Assembly (NCBI RefSeq): GCF_000003815.2
Contig: NC_049992.1
Coordinates: 12,247,533 to 12,311,532, forward strand
Source of the DNA: Branchiostoma floridae
Taxonomy: Eukaryota; Chordata; Leptocardii; Amphioxiformes; Branchiostomatidae
DNA: 64,000 nt
Direction of reading: 5' to 3'
The notes beneath the pieces are model-generated. The model did no database searches. It was not told the DNA's origin and was given only the letters and a program-made list of their open reading frames with translations. Position 1 is the first letter of the stretch, and every line of letters starts with the position of its first letter. A program made the translations under genes and the position numbers. Shown one piece after another: positions 34,845-64,000 of the stretch.

Positions 34845-35800
34845 GAACACAGAAAGGTTAGGCAAGTAACCAGTGCATGGATCCGGCCTTCTGGGTTACA
34901 GTCCCAGGATCGAACCAGACTACAAACCTCGTCTCGACAAATGAAAGGAAAACATAGGTGGGAGATAGTGCGGTCCAAAAAGATGCCTACCTCCGTGGAG
35001 AGGGTTCTCAAGAGTCAAGTCCAAATCGTATGCCGCATTCGTATCCGTACAAGATGCTCAAGGTCAAAACCACAGAGGGGCGTGATCATGTCTTTTACTG
35101 TACAGCAACATTCGAACCTCCTCAAAGTTGGGTTCTTTTGATCATTGAGAAATATCAGAGAACAGACCAATCAATGGGGGAAGGAGATAGCAGAACTCTA
35201 CCTCCACCGGCCCTGATCAGACCTGTATTTTGTAGTTCTTTTGGGGCTAGTATCGTGCGCAAAGTAACCACCATGCCTCGGAGCTTTGCTCTGGCGTTCC
35301 CCTCGCCGACACTATGTATCTAAGCCCCCATGGGGATGAGGGGCCCTGGCGTTGTTGCAAGCCAAAATGTACATTGTCTGTTATTGAAGTCTTGAGTATT
35401 TTTCATTCCGGGCAAGTAGCCCGAACCAGCATCATAGTCCTATATACAAGGCATATAATTTGGGTGTCCATACCCGGACTCGGGTGGTGTATAGTAGCCA
35501 AGGTTTGCACACATTGCCGAAATGACTAAGTTGGCGTTAATGTACAGTAATAGATATGATCACTCCACTCTCTATGATCTTGACCTTTAGTACATAGTAC
35601 GGAATCGAAAACAATACACGATCTAGACTTAGCTCTTCAGAACTCTCCTCAACGAAGATAAGTATCCTTCAGGACCACACGATCTCCTATCTATTATTTT
35701 CCTTTCACTTATTGAGACAACGTTTGTTGTCCAGTTCAATACCAGTAGTGTAACCCGCAAGGCTGGAGGTCCTGCCCAGGTTACTCGCCTAACGTTTCCT
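34845..35800. mobile_element. Foldback element with ~260 bp inverted arms
   Basis: The left arm (about 34845-35110) and the reverse complement of the right arm (about 35535-35800) can be aligned throughout, including GTTAGGC(A/G)AGTAACC at the outer ends, CTACAAAC against CAACAAAC, AAGTGAAAGGAAAA-like sequence, GAGAT(A/C)GTG(C/T)GGTCC, AGAG(G/A)GTTCT, AAGGTCAA and GTGATCAT. By eye the arms are roughly 70-75% alike. The ~425 bp centre has no recognisable protein. This is the structure of a foldback or long-TIR non-autonomous DNA transposon; the family is not identified. Confidence 0.7.
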
Positions 35801-37333
35801 GTTTTTCCCCCCTTGCGATTGAACTCATCGGCAAGTTGACTGACATGTTTGTAAAAAGACTATAAATCATAAAGTAGGCACTTTGTATTCTGTTCTAAGC
35901 TTACATCTCATTTTGCTTTTTCTTTGTTCAATTCTTTTGTAATCATAATCAAAACAGGTAACCAATTATTTCCTTCTGGCCAACTAACCTGTTTTAATTT
36001 TCTAATTAAACAGAAATGAAAGTGACGCGACAGGTCGTTTTGAATTCCACAACAACATCTTTATTCTGAGAAAAAAATGTACATCCAGAATAATGTGATG
36101 GAGAGGTCTTTTTGATATACTTAATCAGGCCGAAGTTTTTGTCGATAAGAGAACAATAACTGATGAGAAACAAGTCGATATGTCGAAGTGAGGCCAAAGT
36201 CAACTGTCAAGTAATGTCACAGTGTTGATGTGGTGTACAAAGTCCCATGGTTGGAGTTCTTGTCACACTTATATAATGTTCTTGTTGGCGCCACAATTTC
36301 TAACCACCCAACATAAGAAAGTCGCACAGCTGAAATTACATTTAGCCGACCACTATTTTGAAAAACGACACTAGGTGCTTCATTTCTATTGAAAATCGAC
36401 AAGAATAATTTTCAGGCCTCAAGCTTACCTGCCTGGCACTGCACGCTTGTCACTTTTGTATCCGGAGTAATCCAACCGTTCATCCAAGCTCCTCACGAAA
36501 CTTTGTCCGCTCATCATAGCCCACGTTGTTCCAGAGGCTTTGCTCCGCAATATTTGGAAAATATCAGCGAAAATATGGACAAAATGTACATTTCTTTAGA
36601 CATTTTGAGAGCCGAAGTCAGGACCACATCCACGGACCACGCCACGGGAAGAATTCAGCACCTGGTGAACCTGTCGGTATCGTGGCGGGAAATTTGACTA
36701 TCACGTGACGTGATTAGACAAGGCAAGGGCCAGTCGTGATTGGCTTAACTACTAAGGATGATCGAGTCAAATTACTTCAATACTTCATATTCTTGCGTAA
36801 ATACATTTTATTTACTCTTTGTCCTTTTAGCCTATCCGATCAAAGCAAGGAACTCATGTAAGTCTGATCAAGCATAATTAAAACAACTTTTTCTTAGGAT
36901 ATCCATGCAAGTTACTTTAGCACATGACGTTCCTCAGCTCTGCATATCTGTGAGCAGGGGCTGAACAAATGTATTGATAGATAAAAGAGATTTCGTATTT
37001 CTGACATAACAAAGTTACGTAGAACTGAGTTTCCAGCCATATAGTATGGAAATTAGGCGATTTGCAGTTTCTAATAATATTCTTAGGTGAAGATATGGGG
37101 TCGTCAAACTTTTGTTCACTTTTTCCTTTCATTCGTTCATTAATGTTTACAATGATTCATTCACTGAACAATCACTTAGTTGAAGTCATTCTTCCATCAA
37201 CTCATTTGTTCATCATGCATTTCATTCATTAAGCTAAGATGTTCATTTCTTTGTTCAATCATTTTTAATTATGTACTAGTTACTCAGTGAACCGACTATT
37301 AAACACAAACACCAGTGGTATAGTTTTACAGCT

Positions 37334-37339
37334 TTTATT
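37334..37339 (-). terminator. Poly(A) signal candidate for PIK3R4
   Basis: AATAAA on the minus strand, about 945 bases past the PIK3R4 stop codon (38283-38285). No closer canonical hexamer was noted in that orientation, so this would give a 3' UTR of about 0.95 kb. Confidence 0.4.
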
Positions 37340-38282
37340 TGTTCTCAGCAAAATAACATAACATGTATGTTTGGATGATGACTAAGAAATTGGTGCAAAT
37401 TTATGATATACCGCTTTTCTTACTAATAGTAACTACATGTAATACAATACACATAATATTTGTATGGACTCAAGACAACATACTCTTATTGTACAAAGCA
37501 AGCAGTCTGAATATGACTATCATACAGAACTTGTTTTTATTTTTCATTATTTGACAATAGCTGATAGTATGCTTTGGCATCTGTGCCATACATAATAAAA
37601 CTTTCAAGATTGGAGAAGGCCTTTCATTTTAATTCATCAAATCAATGAAAACAATAGATACACAATCATGTACATACGAATATGATACTGTCTGTCTTCA
37701 GCCATAACATTTGAAGCATCATGATTTTGACTGGATCAACCATCCTCGAGTTACAAATTACATGTACAGGACTACTTGATCAGTACTCAGACAACATTAT
37801 ATACTATTTTTGATGTGTTCAAAACAATGCAGATTATACTTTTTTTACACATGCAAAATGGCTTCAGGTATAGGACTGGACTTCACAAGAATTTTATAGC
37901 GTGAATACACATGTACATGATATATCTTAGGGGACCAACTGCTTTCTTTGCAACATCTCTACTTACAAGTAGGAGTGCTCTATAATCTCCTGGTAGGATG
38001 GTCCTTAGTCTGGTATGTTGAAGATCTGGTGCCTCAAATGACATCAATACAACATGATTGCCCAAGTGCAGCCAATAGGCCTATAGCACATGTACCTACA
38101 TGTGTAAGTACTGTAGATTTTGAAGCTTTTGGGCTAGTTTTATTTCTTGATGACCTTGCGACATCACAAATATTTGTTTACAATGCATGTAAAGAAATAT
38201 TTTTACCGTAAAGGTAAAACACTGCAATAACCTAGTTTTTCGAGAAATAAAACCATCGTTATAGGAGTTTACAGTTGCTGTA

Positions 38283-63442
<25,160 letters not shown>

Positions 63443-63889
63443 CTGGGAAACAAATAAACGGTTGTTGGCTTTAGTTCTGCGCTAGAATCCCTATAGCTAG
63501 CTAGCAGGCAACGATGTTGTGCCCTTGGAAAAGGTACTTTTTACCTACTACTGTAGTATTTCCTCAGTTGATTTAGTTAAAAATGTACATAACCTATGTT
63601 AGGGACGTTCTCTCTGATATGACCTAAAGCCTTGTTTGAGGAGAGCCACATCTTGAGCATGTTAAAGAACACAACAAACTTATTTATAATTGTATATATA
63701 TAGGGGTCTATCCTGATATGTCTGGTCCTACGCAGCTTGAACCTAGGTATACTGTAAGTACAAACAATTTGAAAGTAAGTTATGCCCAAAGGCAGTTTCC
63801 TTGCTATGTAATGAAAACTAAGCACAAAGAGTTATCAATATTAAGTTATTGGGTTACTAATAGTTATCAATATCAAGGTAGATCAGAAG

Positions 63890-64000
63890 CAGGCATCGGA
63901 TGTCGGCCCTAGGAGAGATCCCCGATCGCAATCTATACTAGTAGAATCGTCGATTCTCCTAGGAGAGACCCCGATCAGAGCTGGCCCTAGGACCCCAGAT
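63890..64000. repeat. Repeats of CCTAGGAGAGA(T/C)CCCGATC at the right edge
   Basis: CCTAGGAGAGATCCCCGATC near 63909 and CCTAGGAGAGACCCCGATC near 63957, with a third CCCTAGGACCCC at the end. They may be the start of a larger repeat that continues beyond the window. Confidence 0.45.

Larger units (their letters stand above)
33916..38282. other. Spacer between LRR gene 2 and the 3' end of PIK3R4
   Basis: It contains the LRR gene 2 3' UTR, the N gap, the foldback element and, from about 37320 to 38282, the probable 3' UTR of PIK3R4 on the minus strand. Between 35800 and 37320 there are only short unsupported frames and a loose (ATTC)-rich stretch at 37130-37270. Confidence 0.55.

Noticed and set aside
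34761..35323. Two overlapping frames of ~120 codons
   Set aside because: They lie across the left arm of the foldback element and match no known protein pattern.

Overview
This is metazoan chromosomal DNA. Genes are split by GT-AG introns, repeats are abundant, and there are two 100-base assembly gaps (24644-24743 and 34415-34514). The gene content and repeats (tandem nose-resistant-to-fluoxetine-like genes, tandem LRR membrane proteins, a THAP relic, tRNA-derived SINEs, CR1/L2- and RTE-like retrotransposon ends) suggest an invertebrate deuterostome, most likely a lancelet (Branchiostoma). That placement is inference; no search was run.

Layout. (1) Minus strand, 81-5532: the 5' twelve exons of an NRF-6-like multipass acyltransferase gene (copy A), whose 3' end lies off the left edge. 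(2) 5533-11653: repeat-rich spacer. (3) Minus strand, 11654-23181: a complete 16-exon paralogue (copy B). Twelve consecutive exons match copy A in order, and ten have identical lengths. The start codon of copy B is one base out of frame with its signal peptide. Its introns hold a decayed THAP sequence, retrotransposon tails and two SINE units. (4) Plus strand, 26146-28174 and 31818-33915: two paralogous two-exon LRR transmembrane genes. (5) 33916-38282: spacer with a roughly 950 bp foldback element. (6) Minus strand, 38283 to the right edge: PIK3R4/VPS15, the scaffold pseudokinase of the class III PI3-kinase complex. Thirty-two exons give 1304 codons in one unbroken frame; only the N-terminal first exon(s) are missing. 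(7) Plus strand, 58271-59816: a two-exon mucin-like single-pass membrane protein nested inside a PIK3R4 intron of about 6.6 kb.

The genes do not form a pathway. PIK3R4 is a housekeeping vesicle-trafficking and autophagy gene. The NRF-like genes are probably membrane lipid or acyl-transfer proteins. The LRR pair and the mucin-like gene are cell-surface proteins of unknown role.

I found no new defence or mobile system with an obvious mechanism. The best leads are a frame-preserving 45-nt candidate cassette exon in PIK3R4, the out-of-frame start of NRF copy B, the nested gene, tandem repeats in the tail of one LRR protein, and several foldback or inverted-repeat elements that I cannot assign to a family.
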